NCBI GenBank assembly: GCA_002476625.1
Contig: DLLC01000034.1
Location: 80,396-113,066, forward strand
Source of the DNA: Porphyromonadaceae bacterium UBA7572
Lineage (GTDB): Bacteria; Bacteroidota; Bacteroidia; Bacteroidales; Muribaculaceae
Direction: 5' to 3'
Length of the DNA stretch: 32,671 nucleotides
Part shown: in pieces, positions 32,551 through 32,671 of the stretch
Position numbering within the stretch: position 1 is the stretch's first letter
Layout: the number at the start of each line of letters is the position of its first letter
Position numbers and translations under genes: made by a program
The notes under the pieces: model-generated
The model's input: only the letters and a program-made list of their open reading frames with translations
Database searches by the model: none
Told to the model about the DNA's origin: nothing

Positions 32551-32671
32551 GTGAAAGAAGTTTATAAAAAATTTATTCGGAATATTTCGTGGTTTATCCC
32601 CGATAGCAGGATTTACACCGACGACTTGCGATGCCTGGCGTGGGGAACTGATGCCAGTTTCTATCGCCACA
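32551..32671 (+). CDS. FAD-linked (D-lactate dehydrogenase-like) oxidoreductase, 3' end beyond window
   Basis: Only the first 40 codons are visible, beginning with GTG at 32551 (12 bases after namZ). The peptide contains FIPDSRIYTDDLRCLAWGTD and ends ASFYRH, which is the characteristic start of large FAD- and Fe-S-binding oxidoreductases of the D-lactate/glycolate dehydrogenase type in Bacteroidetes. The frame stays open to the right edge. Such enzymes oxidise D-lactate or similar 2-hydroxy acids at the membrane. Beside namZ it could use the D-lactate freed from MurNAc-6-phosphate by an etherase such as MurQ (not in this window); this link is inference. The rest of the gene is needed to confirm the flavin and iron-sulphur domains. 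Confidence 0.7.
   Translation, partial: MKEVYKKFIRNISWFIPDSRIYTDDLRCLAWGTDASFYRH

Noticed and set aside
1..32671. CRISPR arrays, tRNA/rRNA genes, insertion sequences, prophage or integration sites
   Set aside because: I looked for regular short repeats, cloverleaf-like segments, transposase or integrase motifs and flanking repeats, and found none that I could support.

Overview
The window looks like chromosomal DNA of a Bacteroidales bacterium, possibly of the Muribaculaceae/Bacteroidaceae type; the family is an inference. The signs are Bacteroidetes-style promoters (-7 box TAnnTTTG, in two places with a correctly spaced -33 TTTG), a C-terminal type IX secretion sorting domain, and homologues typical of the group (DUF4922, cytosolic SpoIID/LytB-like protein, DUF1343/NamZ, golvesin-domain amidases). 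Every supported gene is on the + strand. I found no tRNA, rRNA, CRISPR array, insertion sequence or prophage.

Region 1 (1-8973) is energy metabolism. The 3' end of atpA and all of atpG close an ATP synthase operon, which ends in a strong hairpin terminator (2306-2359). A new unit then begins with its own putative promoter: nuoI-J-K-L-M-N, the peripheral ferredoxin-like subunit and five membrane subunits of complex I. nuoA, B, CD and H are not next to it. The unit ends in a perfect 13-bp terminator hairpin (8936-8973).

Region 2 (8974-9375) is the only gap over 300 bases. It holds two well-formed Bacteroidetes promoters in series. Between them lies a small, self-contained unit: promoter, AGGAG, an 11-codon Ser/Phe-rich ORF and a terminator. 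This is a candidate small RNA or leader-peptide gene.

Region 3 (9376-32671) is a long locus whose recognisable members nearly all concern the cell wall. It has two consecutive modules, each a secreted beta-propeller protein followed by a secreted Amidase_3-type N-acetylmuramoyl-L-alanine amidase; the second amidase carries extra Ig-like and carbohydrate-binding-like domains and a type IX sorting tail. Next come a BadF-type amino-sugar kinase, two large paralogous amidases split by a golvesin-like insert, and a MATE exporter between those two paralogues. Then come two paralogous double-domain GT2 glycosyltransferases, a GalT/HIT-like DUF4922 protein overlapping a SpoIID/LytB-like protein with no signal peptide, an AmpG-like permease, a NamZ-type exo-N-acetylmuramidase and the start of an FAD-linked D-lactate dehydrogenase-like gene.

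Read together, region 3 suggests a peptidoglycan turnover and salvage system. Amidases would strip stem peptides outside the cytoplasm, NamZ would release MurNAc from glycan ends, and an AmpG-like permease would import fragments. A kinase would phosphorylate the sugar, and a lactate dehydrogenase could use the lactyl group. Family assignments are well supported by motifs; the pathway as a whole is inference. Three pairs of neighbouring paralogues (propeller-amidase, golvesin-amidase, GT2) show that the locus grew by duplication.
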